Source of the DNA: an uncultured Clostridia bacterium
GTDB lineage: Bacteria; Bacillota; Clostridia; Oscillospirales; Ruminococcaceae
Direction: 5' to 3'
Length of the DNA stretch: 55,876 nucleotides
NCBI GenBank assembly: GCA_947625915.1
Contig: CANQPX010000008.1
Location: 1-55,876 of the forward strand
Within the stretch, counting starts at the first letter, position 1. Each line of letters begins with the position of its first letter. The position numbers and the translations under genes were made by a program. The notes beneath the pieces are model-generated. The model saw only the letters and a program-made list of their open reading frames with translations. It was not told the DNA's origin and searched no databases. Shown here piece after piece: positions 26,006-33,844 of the stretch.

Positions 26006-27001
26006 TTAATATTCAAGGATCACCGCGCCCATGGTAAGTCCCGCGCCGAATCCTACAAGGCAGAGTTTTTGTCCTCTTTTTATCTTCCCCTCGTTTACAG
26101 CTTCATGCAGCGCGGTCGGTATCGACGCGCTGGAAGTGTTGCCGTGTTCCGCAATATTCACGATGAATTTATCCATTGGAACGCCGAGATTTTTTGCGGC
26201 AGTTTCGATTATCCTGATATTTGCCTGATGCGGAACGAACCAGTCTATGCCGTTCAGGTCGAAATTTATCTTTTCGGCGGCTTTCTGCGCGGCTGTGGGC
26301 AGCGCTTTTGTAGCGAACTTATAGACTTCTTTTCCGTCCTGAACAAGGAAGTTCCCGCCTTTTTCAAAATCTCCCGACTCTATTTCGTCAGCGTCGTTAG
26401 TTCTGAACGGGTGGAGAACTTTATGCGCCTTTGAATACAGGAACTTTGTGCCCCGTCCGTCCGCGCCGATATAGCTTGAGAAAAGTTTTTCCGAGCGGGT
26501 GATAACGGCAGCGGCTGCGCCGTCGCCGAAAAGTATGCAGGAGGAGCGGTCGGAAAAATCGGTTATCTTGCTGAGTCTCTCACAGGCAACAACAAGCACA
26601 TATTTCAGATCGGGATCTGTCTGCAAGTAGCGTTTTGCCGCGTCAATGCCGTAAACGAAGCCCGCACAGGCGGCGTTCAGGTCATAAGCGGCGGCGTTTT
26701 CCGCGCCGAGTTCCCGCTGGATAACGCAGGCTGTGGACGGTGTGGAAAAATCGCTCGAAATGGTCGCGGTAATTATAAGCCCCAGTTCCGAGCCGTCTAT
26801 GCCGGCGTTTTTCAAAGCTTCTTTTGAAGCTTCCGCGCCCATTCGGAAAGTCGTTTCGCCGTTAGTGAAATATCTCGATCTTATGCCCGTGCGGGAAGAT
26901 ATCCACTCATCATTTGTTTCTACCACCTTGGCAAGGTCGCCGTTAGTAACTTTCAGCTGCGGCGTATATGCGCCTGTTCCCAAAATATCGATGCCAAACA
27001 A
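26006..27001 (-). CDS. fabH: 3-oxoacyl-ACP synthase III (TTG start)
   Basis: Starts each fatty acid chain from acetyl-CoA and malonyl-ACP. 331 residues with the Cys-His-Asn triad at C112 (NAACAGFVYG), H258 (VPHQANIRI) and N288 (EHGNTSSASIP). The start is TTG: AGGAGG lies seven bases upstream and MFGIDILGTGAY is the family N-terminus, with no ATG nearby. First gene of the minus-strand fab operon, behind a promoter at 27129-27157. No enoyl-ACP reductase gene (fabI, fabK, fabL) is found in the window. Confidence 0.95.
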   Translation of the reverse strand: MFGIDILGTGAYTPQLKVTNGDLAKVVETNDEWISSRTGIRSRYFTNGETTFRMGAEASKEALKNAGIDGSELGLIITATISSDFSTPSTACVIQRELGAENAAAYDLNAACAGFVYGIDAAKRYLQTDPDLKYVLVVACERLSKITDFSDRSSCILFGDGAAAAVITRSEKLFSSYIGADGRGTKFLYSKAHKVLHPFRTNDADEIESGDFEKGGNFLVQDGKEVYKFATKALPTAAQKAAEKINFDLNGIDWFVPHQANIRIIETAAKNLGVPMDKFIVNIAEHGNTSSASIPTALHEAVNEGKIKRGQKLCLVGFGAGLTMGAVILEY

Positions 27002-27128
27002 ATCCTTGACCTCCTGTATCCTTATTCATAAAAAAATTATCTTGTAATTCCGGAATATATATGTTATATTATTAATATAAGTGTTGTCATGCTTTAACGT
27101 ATGCGATAAACAACAAGCATATATTACT

Positions 27129-27157
27129 ATTGTAATATTTTTCTCGGCTGTTGTCAA
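27129..27157 (-). promoter_or_regulatory. Promoter of the fabH operon
   Basis: TTGACA (27152-27157), 17 bases, TACAAT (27129-27134). The leader of about 120 bases to the fabH start is A+T-rich; I see no clear FapR or FabT operator. The opposite promoter for fabD is not obvious. Confidence 0.7.
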
Positions 27158-27214
27158 CGTTTTTCGGGCAATAAAATTTTTTTGAAGTAAAATATTTTGA
27201 AAGGAAAAGAAAAT

Positions 27215-28141
27215 ATGTCAAAAACTGTATTTTTATTTTCGGGACAGGGTTCCCAGTACATAGGCATGGGAAAGGAACTTTGCGAAAAGTACCCGCAGAT
27301 CGACGTTTACGAGCGGGCAAGCGATATCGTCGGCTTCGATATTGCGGACAAGATCAACAACTCTTCCGAGGAAGAACTTGCAAAGACTGTTTTTTCGCAG
27401 CCCGCGATAATGGCGACTTCCCTTACGGCATTTGAGGCAATGAAGATCAACGGCATTGAATTTTCCGCGGTGGCAGGACATTCCCTCGGGGAATACGCTG
27501 CAATGGTCGCTTCGGGGATCCTCTCTTTCGAGGACGGTTTCAGAGTCATAAAAGCCCGCGCGGAAGCCATGCAGAAAGCTGCCGAAAATAACCCCGGCGC
27601 CATGTTCGCCATAATCGGAAAGCCCGCTGAGGAAGTCGAAAAGATCTGCGCGGAAATCGACGGCTACGTTGTTCCCGTGAACTACAACTCCGCCGCGCAA
27701 ACGGTCATCGCAGGCGAAATTTCCGCGGCGGAACAGGCTGCGGCAAAATTTTCCGAAATGGGCGCAAAAGCCGTCAGATTAGGCGTCAGCGCGGCTTTCC
27801 ACTCGGAACTCATGCGCTCGGCGGCGGAAGAGTTTGAAGCCGCACTCAATAACATGAACATTTCCTTCAAAAACCCCGCCGTTTCGTTTTATTCCAACAT
27901 TATCGGCGATAAAATGACAAGTTTCGACAAAATGCCCGAAAAACTGGCAAAACACATCATTTCTCCCGTAAAATTTACATCGGAACTCGCCGCACTTCAA
28001 GCGGAAGGTTACGAAAATTTCATCGAACTCGGTCCCAACAAGGTACTCACGGGGCTTGTGAAGAAAACTCTCAAAGGCGTTAACGCCGCAAATGTTGAAG
28101 ATGCTAAAACGCTTGAAAAGGCACTGGAAATTTTGAAGTAA
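27215..28141 (+). CDS. fabD: Malonyl-CoA:ACP transacylase
   Basis: Moves malonyl from CoA to ACP. 308 residues with FSGQGSQYIGMG at the N-terminus, nucleophile S90 in GHSLGEYAA and H196 in SAAFHSELM. In related clostridia this gene usually lies inside the fab operon; here it is divergent from fabH and heads a two-gene unit with the fumarase alpha subunit. The ATG at 27215 follows GGAAAAG. Confidence 0.95.
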   Translation: MSKTVFLFSGQGSQYIGMGKELCEKYPQIDVYERASDIVGFDIADKINNSSEEELAKTVFSQPAIMATSLTAFEAMKINGIEFSAVAGHSLGEYAAMVASGILSFEDGFRVIKARAEAMQKAAENNPGAMFAIIGKPAEEVEKICAEIDGYVVPVNYNSAAQTVIAGEISAAEQAAAKFSEMGAKAVRLGVSAAFHSELMRSAAEEFEAALNNMNISFKNPAVSFYSNIIGDKMTSFDKMPEKLAKHIISPVKFTSELAALQAEGYENFIELGPNKVLTGLVKKTLKGVNAANVEDAKTLEKALEILK

Positions 28142-28161
28142 ATGTAAAGGAGAAATTGCAG

Positions 28162-29004
28162 ATGCGTGAAATAAATGTTGCGGAAATTGAAAATACCGTG
28201 CGCGACCTATGCATACAGGCAAATCGTTTTCTCCCGAAGTCGCTTGCGGACTGCATTGGCTGTGCGGCGGAAAAGGAGGTTTCCCCGGTGGGAAGGGAGG
28301 TCCTCTCGGATCTTGTGCGGAACATCGAGGCTGCCGAGCGGGAGGAGTTGGCGATATGTCAGGACACGGGCATGGCGGTGATCTTCCTTGACATCGGGCA
28401 GGACGTGCATTTTGTGGGCGGATCGCTTTATGCCGCGATAAACAAAGGCGTGGCGCGCGGCTATACCGAGGGGTATCTCCGCTGCTCCATCGTCGCAGAC
28501 CCGCTTGACCGCGTTAACACCGGCGACAACACCCCCGCCGTTATCCACACGCGGATAGTCGACGGCGAGAACGTCTCTGTTTCGGTCTGCCCCAAGGGGT
28601 TCGGCAGCGAGAATATGTCCGCGCTCAAAATGTTCACGCCTTCGGCGAGCGCGGAGGACATCGAAAATTTTGTTGTGGACGTGGCTGCAAAGGCGGGAAG
28701 CAATCCTTGTCCGCCCATGGTCGTGGGCATCGGCATCGGCGGGGATTTTGAACACTGTGCATATCTTGCCAAGCGGGCGTTATGCCGCGACATTTCGCAG
28801 AAGAACCCGAAGGAGTTCTATCGGCTCATGGAAGGTCGGATCCTTGAAAAGATCAATCGTTTGGGGATCGGTCCGCAAGGGTTCGGAGGTTCCGTGACTG
28901 CGCTTTCCGCAGCAATTGAGGAGGCGCCGACGCATATTGCGGGGCTTCCTGTTGCGGTAAACATTGGGTGTCATGTGACGCGCCACGCGGCGGCTTTTCT
29001 ATGA
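28162..29004 (+). CDS. Class I fumarate hydratase / tartrate dehydratase, alpha subunit (no beta partner)
   Basis: 280 residues of the [4Fe-4S] hydratase alpha subunit, which needs a beta subunit to interconvert fumarate and malate (or dehydrate tartrate). Cluster cysteines lie in AICQDTGMAV (about residue 67), in SNPCPPMVVGIGIGG and in NIGCHVTRH. AAGGAG is nine bases before the ATG. No beta gene follows: a family-2 repeat begins at the stop codon itself, and the last residues (AAAFL) and the TGA come from the repeat end. Richer in G+C than fabD just upstream, so it may have a different origin. Function without beta is doubtful unless beta is elsewhere. Confidence 0.88.
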   Translation: MREINVAEIENTVRDLCIQANRFLPKSLADCIGCAAEKEVSPVGREVLSDLVRNIEAAEREELAICQDTGMAVIFLDIGQDVHFVGGSLYAAINKGVARGYTEGYLRCSIVADPLDRVNTGDNTPAVIHTRIVDGENVSVSVCPKGFGSENMSALKMFTPSASAEDIENFVVDVAAKAGSNPCPPMVVGIGIGGDFEHCAYLAKRALCRDISQKNPKEFYRLMEGRILEKINRLGIGPQGFGGSVTALSAAIEEAPTHIAGLPVAVNIGCHVTRHAAAFL

Positions 29005-29984
29005 AAAGCTTGCAAAAGTCTTTTCGTGACTTATGCGAGGGTTCTTTATTTTGCTTTTCTTATCTTTTATTTTACTTAAATTTCTTAGTTTTTATCTTTC
29101 GGGGGGTAGACCCTTTAGGGAAGGGAGAACCCGAACGCGCCCTTAGGCGCTCGCACGGTTAAAAATCAAAACGCTTCGCGTTTTGATCTCCCTTCCCCGC
29201 GGTTTGCCCCCGTAAATGACGCTTGCGTCATTTTGCCCCGACGTTCCCCAACCCTATCCCTCTCCGCGCTCGCTATGTTCGGAGTTGAAATTATAGAAAA
29301 GGTTCTTTAGAACTCTTGAACATAGATGGAAAAATCAACGCAAGCCCTTAGAACTCTTATCTTTACAGCTGCGTTCTAAACATAGACTATAAGGGACGCA
29401 AAAAAGAGTTCTAAACAGTTGAAAAAACAAAAAATTTAAAAAAACTATTGACTTTTACAGAGCACTTGTGTTATAATATAAAAAAGGAACACACCGATGA
29501 ACGGCTGCTCCCCTTATTGGTTTAGTTTTAAAAAAACCGCCGCAACTTTGGAAGGGCGGGGCGGTTATATTGCATTGACTTACTTTTTTCTATTTGCAAT
29601 AGAATATGTAAGCGAGATAACATTAACTAAAAGTAGGAAAAGAGTTCTAAACGATTGTTTAGGACTCTTTTTCTTCTTTAATTTTCATCTGATAGTAGAA
29701 CGCTCGTACTAAGATAAGAGTTCTAAGGGGCATCGTTGACTCAATGATCTAAGTTATAGAGTTCTAAAGAGTCTTTTCCATAAAATCAACTTTAGGATAG
29801 CGAGCGCGGAAGGGGAAGGGTTGAAGGAAAATGGGGAGCGCGAGGGGAGAAAACCTAAGGGAAGGGGAAAACCGTGCGAGCGTCCTTGTTGGACGCTCGG
29901 GTTTCCCCTTCCCTTATGGTTGTCTGCCCCTCGCATGAATTGGCAAAAAAGGTTATAAGATAAACAAAAAATAAGAAAAGAGAA
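28990..29984. repeat. Family-2 palindromic repeat element, copy iii, with a TA remnant at its centre
   Basis: A 1-kb element. Left end CTTTTCTATGAAAAGCTTG overlaps the fumarase stop; the left arm hairpin begins at GGGGGGTAGACCC (about 29100); nested small hairpins ATCAAAACGC/GCGTTTTGAT and AATGACGC/GCGTCATT follow. The right arm (29690-29984) is the inverted counterpart, with the hairpin ACCTAAGGGAAGGGG/CCCCTTCCCTTA. It ends one base before the stop codon of the minus-strand gene at 29985. The centre (about 29440-29680) holds a broken type I TA locus. Confidence 0.8.
29453..29640. pseudogene. Remnant of a type I toxin-antitoxin locus
   Basis: Plus strand: TTGACT (29449-29454), 18 bases, TATAAT, then GGAACACACCGATGAACGGC, a close copy of the antitoxin RNA start at 33418. 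A terminator-like stem with GGGCGGGGCGGTT follows. Minus strand: the last part of the toxin gene is recognisable (GTTAATGTTATCTCGCTTAC... giving VNVISLTYSI-like residues and a final RKK stop), but the toxin start, ribosome site and promoter are missing. So the locus is 5'-truncated on the toxin side. A 71-codon plus-strand reading frame here (from 29497) runs into repeat sequence and is probably not real. Confidence 0.65.
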
Positions 29985-30206
29985 CTACTCCGCATATTTG
30001 CTCAGATCGTCCCAGTCAATATCTTCTTCCGGAATGAAACCGCTTTGCTCGGCTCTGTCTATGCGTTCACGCTCTGCGGGGGTAACTTTTGTAAAATCCG
30101 GATCCCATGCAAGCACGAACCGCTTCAATGTTTCATATGCCAAGTCCTGTTCTTCCTCAGGGAGCATTTCGTATAAATTAATCATCTGCTGTGTCTTTGG
30201 TGACAT
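29985..30206 (-). CDS. Orphan antitoxin-like protein
   Basis: A 73-residue acidic protein (MSPKTQQMINLYEMLPEEEQ...DFTKVTPAERERIDRAEQSG...EEDIDWDDLSKYAE). The helix followed by DPDFTKVTPAE and a C-terminal DIDWDDLSKYA is what I know from antitoxins paired with RelE/YoeB-like toxins in clostridia. Here no toxin gene follows: the stop codon abuts the end of family-2 copy iii, so a downstream toxin may have been displaced. Strong AAAGGAGGG ribosome site. Confidence 0.65.
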   Translation of the reverse strand: MSPKTQQMINLYEMLPEEEQDLAYETLKRFVLAWDPDFTKVTPAERERIDRAEQSGFIPEEDIDWDDLSKYAE

Positions 30207-30249
30207 AAAAACCCTCCTTTACTTATAAATATCTCCTCGCGAACCTATG

Positions 30250-30545
30250 TCAATAATTATCTTTCGGGGGGTAGACCCTTTAGGGAAGGGAGAACCCGAA
30301 CGCGCCCTTAGGCGCTCGCCGGTTTCTCCCTTCCCCTGCGGTTCTGCCCCCCGTGCCCCCCTTTCCCCAACCCTATCCCTCTCCGCGCTCGCTATGTTCG
30401 GAGTTGAAATTATAGCAGAAATAACATAGCGTTCTTGAACGGGGAAAGCATTGGCTACGGGTTCCTTGGTTTGGCTTATCTTAGTACGAGCGTTCTAATA
30501 TTAGATGAAAATTAAAGAAGAATAGAACTATAAACAGTGTTAAAA
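30250..30545 (+). repeat. Family-2 left arm of copy iv
   Basis: Hairpin from GGGGGGTAGACCC to GGTTCTGCCCCCC (about 30262-30352), CCCTATCCCTCTCCGCGCTC, and GATGAAAATTAAAGAAGAA at the inner end. Nearly identical to the left arm of copy iii. Its inverted partner is 3.3 kb away at 33845-34215. Confidence 0.75.
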
Positions 30546-30629
30546 GTTGAGAGTTAAGAGTTGAGATATAGAACTAAAGAACCCCACCGATATCTAAACT
30601 CTCAACTCTCCACTCTCAACACTAAGAAA

Positions 30630-30662
30630 AAACGCCGCCCGCTCTGCATACGGACGACGTTT
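30630..30662 (-). terminator. Terminator of the surface-protein gene
   Basis: On the minus strand AACGTCGTCCG pairs with CGGGCGGCGTT (G-U pairs included), followed by TTTTTTC. Lies 68 bases after the stop. Confidence 0.75.
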
Positions 30663-30729
30663 TTATTTGATGTTAGAATACCTTCAATTACGTTTTTCTT
30701 TCCGTTGTTATCTTTTCATGAAGGCGCTA

Positions 30730-32553
30730 TTAGCTTCTCTTCTTAGCAACTACTGCTGCTGCTGCGAGAGCTACAGGAATTACTGCGAGTGCAACAGGTG
30801 CGTTACCTGTCTTAGGGTTCTCAGCGGGCTGCTCAGCTGCTTCTGTTTCAGAAGCTTCTGCTGTTGTGTCAGCTGTTGTGTCAGCCTGTGTCTCAGCTTC
30901 TGTGGGAACTGTGAGCTCTGCGGGATCAGTCTCATCAGCTTCGGGGATAGTGATCTCAGACTCTGCTGCTGTTTCGCCTGCGCCTGCTGTAGCGTTGTAT
31001 CTGCCGTTGTCCTCAGCTTCTGCTGCGTAGAGGTCTGCGCCTGTTACAACGAGGTTATCCCAGTACCAACGAGATGTTGTAGCCAGTTTCATGGACTGGA
31101 GATATGTTGCGAACTGGTTGTAGTAAGTAGCATCTGAAGAGATAGCATCCCAGTCAAATGTGATGGACTTCTCGCCGTAGTCAAATGCTTCAACCTGAGA
31201 GAGATTCATTGTGATGTTTTCGTTGATAACGAGAGCACCGTTGAAGAGGTTGTTCTGGTTCCAGAGACCTCCGTAGTAGCCTGTGTTTTCAGATGTGAAA
31301 CCAAGCCAGCCGGGGAGGAACTCCATATCTCCGTTACCTGTACCTGTGTAGAGGTTCTGAGCGAAGGACTGATAGCTTCCATTATTGTCCTTCTTCGTGC
31401 TGTATACAGGAGTTATGGTTCCTCTCAGAGTTCCGTCGCTCTTCACATTAACTCTATATGCTTCCTCATAAGATTTGTAGAAATCACTGTACCAATCTTC
31501 GTCCTGAATTATTCCATCACCATTAGGATCATAGAATTTAGTACCTGAACCATCAAGAATTGACCACTTGATACCGGAAGTAGCGGTGTTGAAAGTAAAT
31601 GTTACTGTACCGTAGTTATCAATCAGGTCGTTTACTACAGGAGTAAAGTTTTTATAACCCATATTGTTAAGGAGATACTTAACGATATCCTTATTAGCAT
31701 CAAGGCTTGTTTCAAAAGGAATTTTGTATTCTGCGTCTGTTTTTGCACTGAAGTTTAAAGCAGCCATTGTAGCCAGTTCAGGATTGTTTTGCACTACTAC
31801 AGCTTTCACCGTAGTAGTTCCATCTACTTCTGTCCAAGTACCACTTACATTTTCCTCTTCCTCGAATATTCCTTTTTTGGTATTTATCCTATAGCCGGAT
31901 ACCGTACCTTTATCACCAATTCCCTTAGATTTCTGTATATCTGCCGTATTACTTACAGGAACTACCTGAGCCGCTCCTGACGCAGCATCAGGATCCATCT
32001 GTCCATCTGCAAGCATATAATCTATTGTTATCGCATTATTCTGGAATATATCAGCATTTACATCACTGATACTTAATTTGTTGTGATTAAGTACGATTTG
32101 GAAATTCAATGTTGTATCTTTCTTATTCAGTAGCCAAGCCCCACCCGCAACAGTTGATTCAGTTATAGGTATCTTTATATAGTTGTTGTCAAGTGAAGGA
32201 TAGTACTGATCAGCATTTATTCCTTTAAATCTTGTGTACGAAGGAATCTGCTTAGAATAATCATTTTCGTAATAACCGTTCGTAGTTACTGACACCAACG
32301 TATATTCAGTAGGAACTTTGATATAAGCATACAAATACTTAGCATCGTTAGTGTCCAAATCCAAATCAGAAATTGTAGCAGTCACTGTAACTGTACCGAG
32401 TGTTGCGGGAGCCCACTGAGATCCAACGAGGTTGTAAGTAAATGTCTGACCCTCCATGAGGTCTTCGATAGTGATAGCGGATACGGATGTGGCCATTGCA
32501 GATACGGCCATAGCGCCTGCTGCTACAGCAGCAATTGTCTTTTTCATGTTCAT
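30730..32553 (-). CDS. Large secreted, membrane-anchored surface protein
   Basis: 607 residues. A signal peptide (MNMKKTIAAVAAGAMAVSAM followed by ATSVSA) leads a long Asn/Thr/Tyr-rich extracellular region without a domain I can name; the C-terminus has a Thr/Glu/Ala-rich stalk (ETQADTTADTTAEASETEAAE), then NPKTGN, a hydrophobic stretch and KKRS. NPKTG resembles non-LPXTG sortase signals (SrtB-like), so wall attachment is possible. The ATG at 32553 has AAGGAGG eight bases upstream; a longer reading lacks this. The gene lies between the two arms of family-2 copy iv. A similar but shorter design is at 50298. Function unknown; adhesion is a guess. Confidence 0.75.
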   Translation of the reverse strand: MNMKKTIAAVAAGAMAVSAMATSVSAITIEDLMEGQTFTYNLVGSQWAPATLGTVTVTATISDLDLDTNDAKYLYAYIKVPTEYTLVSVTTNGYYENDYSKQIPSYTRFKGINADQYYPSLDNNYIKIPITESTVAGGAWLLNKKDTTLNFQIVLNHNKLSISDVNADIFQNNAITIDYMLADGQMDPDAASGAAQVVPVSNTADIQKSKGIGDKGTVSGYRINTKKGIFEEEENVSGTWTEVDGTTTVKAVVVQNNPELATMAALNFSAKTDAEYKIPFETSLDANKDIVKYLLNNMGYKNFTPVVNDLIDNYGTVTFTFNTATSGIKWSILDGSGTKFYDPNGDGIIQDEDWYSDFYKSYEEAYRVNVKSDGTLRGTITPVYSTKKDNNGSYQSFAQNLYTGTGNGDMEFLPGWLGFTSENTGYYGGLWNQNNLFNGALVINENITMNLSQVEAFDYGEKSITFDWDAISSDATYYNQFATYLQSMKLATTSRWYWDNLVVTGADLYAAEAEDNGRYNATAGAGETAAESEITIPEADETDPAELTVPTEAETQADTTADTTAEASETEAAEQPAENPKTGNAPVALAVIPVALAAAAVVAKKRS

Positions 32554-32649
32554 GAAAAATTCCTCCTTGTTTTGTTTTGATTTTTCTTTTTTATAAATTT
32601 GTGAATGAAGCGGAAGGGTCATAATTGAGCTTTCGCTTATCACGCTATA

Positions 32650-32679
32650 ATCATATCATGTTTAGCGGCGATGTGTCAA
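32650..32679 (-). promoter_or_regulatory. Promoter of the surface-protein gene
   Basis: TTGACA (32674-32679), 18 bases, TATGAT (32650-32655) on the minus strand; leader about 90 bases. Confidence 0.65.
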
Positions 32680-32902
32680 TGTACACTTAGTACAAACTTT
32701 AGATAAAATTTTATTGAAGTATGCACAGTTTTCAACAAATCGCAGGATAAAAATGGAAAATGGCGTGCGCCGGCTGTTACCGTTTGGACATTTTTGTAAT
32801 TGTTTTGTAAACTTTAGCGCTTTTCGGAAAAAGCTTGGCAAAAGGCTTGACGTACGGGGGGGCTCTAAGAACGCTGTTCTTAACTTTTATTTTGTGAAAA
32901 TC

Positions 32903-32931
32903 TTGAAATTTTATATATTATATGATATAAT
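32903..32931 (+). promoter_or_regulatory. Promoter of the 46-residue gene
   Basis: TTGAAA (32903-32908), 17 bases, TATAAT (32926-32931). Just upstream (32855-32895) is a relic of a family-2 end, CTAAGAACGCTGTTCTTA, also seen at 19941. Confidence 0.75.
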
Positions 32932-32975
32932 AATATCAAGAGATAAACCTCAACGCCAAAGAAAGGGTGATTTTT

Positions 32976-33116
32976 ATGACTATGCAAGAAATAACTCGTC
33001 TTATTATCGGTTTAAGGACAGCAGGCTGGACAGAAAAAGAAATAAACGATCTTATGCTTTACATCGAAAGCGGCGAGGACAAATATTTGCCGCGAAAAAA
33101 TGATAAAGAAGAATAA
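32976..33116 (+). CDS. 46-residue conserved-looking small protein
   Basis: Encodes MTMQEITRLIIGLRTAGWTE, then KEINDLMLYIESGEDKY and a basic/acidic tail LPRKNDKEE. The pattern 'LR-AGW-E-EIND-ILYIESGE' is one I recognise from short uncharacterised Firmicutes proteins; it would form two helices joined at GWTE. AAAGGG lies about nine bases before the ATG and a good promoter precedes it, so it is probably expressed. It sits between two pieces of family-2 repeat. Function unknown. Confidence 0.7.
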   Translation: MTMQEITRLIIGLRTAGWTEKEINDLMLYIESGEDKYLPRKNDKEE

Positions 33117-33117
33117 A

Positions 33118-33212
33118 CGTGAGCGCGGGGGTTCTTTAGTTTGCTTATCTTAGTACGAGCGTTCTACTATTAGATGAAAATTAAAGAAGAAAAAGAGTTC
33201 TAAACGATCGTT
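33118..33212 (+). repeat. Inner half-arm of family 2
   Basis: GGGGTTCTTTAGTTTGCTTA, CTTAGTACGAGCGTTCTACT and GATGAAAATTAAAGAAGAA in the order seen near 20188-20260, but lacking the long G-rich hairpin. Its inverted partner begins at 33868. Confidence 0.75.
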
Positions 33213-33379
33213 TAGGACTCTTTTCCCGAACAAATTTTTATCTTGCCGTGTGCGATGTAATTCAAGTTTTTCAAAACTGCAATAAAAACAAAAAACACCC
33301 GCTAAACACAACAATATCATTATATCATGCCATAAAAGGTATGTCAATAGTTTTGAAAAAAATTTTGCCGAAAAAACTA

Positions 33380-33408
33380 TTGACATGATCCTTGCAGTGT
33401 GGTATAAT
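33380..33408 (+). promoter_or_regulatory. Perfect promoter of the second antitoxin RNA
   Basis: TTGACA (33380-33385), 17 bases, TATAAT (33403-33408). Confidence 0.85.
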
Positions 33409-33414
33409 ATAAAA

Positions 33415-33505
33415 AAAGGAACACACCGATGAACGGCTGCTCTCCTTTTGTGATTGATTAAATAAATAACCGCCTACTTTTGGAAGAGCGGGGCGGTTAT
33501 GTTGC
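33415..33505 (+). ncRNA. Predicted antitoxin RNA of the second type I TA locus
   Basis: Predicted transcript starting near GGAACACACC (33418-33427) and ending at the hairpin AATAACCGCC/GGGCGGTTAT (33466-33500), which also terminates the convergent toxin mRNA. Contains TTTTGTGATTGATTA (33446-33460), a near-copy of the plus-strand sequence at 33586-33602 over the toxin start codon, so the RNA can pair with the toxin start. The RNA opens only a ten-codon frame (MNGCSPFVID). Confidence 0.65.
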
Positions 33506-33513
33506 AATCGACA

Positions 33514-33600
33514 TTACTTTTTTCTATGTGTGATAGAATAGGTAAGCGAAATGACATTTACCAAGAGGTCTAATAATAACAAAATTTCAGTGATTGTCAT
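33514..33600 (-). CDS. Hydrophobic type I toxin-like (holin-like) peptide, 28 aa
   Basis: Encodes MTITEILLLLDLLVNVISLT followed by YSITHRKK: a single membrane helix with a basic tail, the layout of Fst and of peptides often annotated 'putative holin-like toxin'. AAAGGGGG is ten bases before the ATG, and a perfect promoter stands at 33677-33705. Its mRNA begins with the same GGAACACACC as the opposing RNA. Convergent with, and overlapping the terminator of, the RNA at 33415. Too short for routine detection; a truncated relative is at 29560-29640. Confidence 0.78.
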   Translation of the reverse strand: MTITEILLLLDLLVNVISLTYSITHRKK

Positions 33601-33676
33601 TAGTCATCATCCCCCTTTCTTATGTTATAGTGAAAGGGGAGCTCAAGCCGTCCACCGTTTGGTGTGTTCCAAAATT

Positions 33677-33705
33677 ATTATACCATGTTTGTCGAAAAAT
33701 GTCAA
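33677..33705 (-). promoter_or_regulatory. Perfect promoter of the second type I toxin
   Basis: Minus-strand TTGACA (33700-33705), 17 bases, TATAAT (33677-33682). Confidence 0.85.
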
Positions 33706-33844
33706 CGCTTTTTTCGGCAAAATTTTTTTCAAAACTATTGACATAACTTTTACGGCATGATATAATAATGTTGTGTTCAATTGTAGTTTTGAAAAACTTG
33801 AATTACATTACACACGGCAAGATAAAAATTTGTTCGGGAAAAGA

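Noticed and set aside
29497-29712. 71-codon frame starting at MNGCSPYW
   Set aside because: Begins in the decayed antitoxin RNA and reads into family-2 repeat sequence; the equivalent frame in the intact locus stops after ten codons.
33150-33386. 78-codon minus-strand frame ending in NFHLIVERSY
   Set aside because: Built from family-2 arm and cassette inverted-repeat sequence; the same ending appears wherever the arm occurs.
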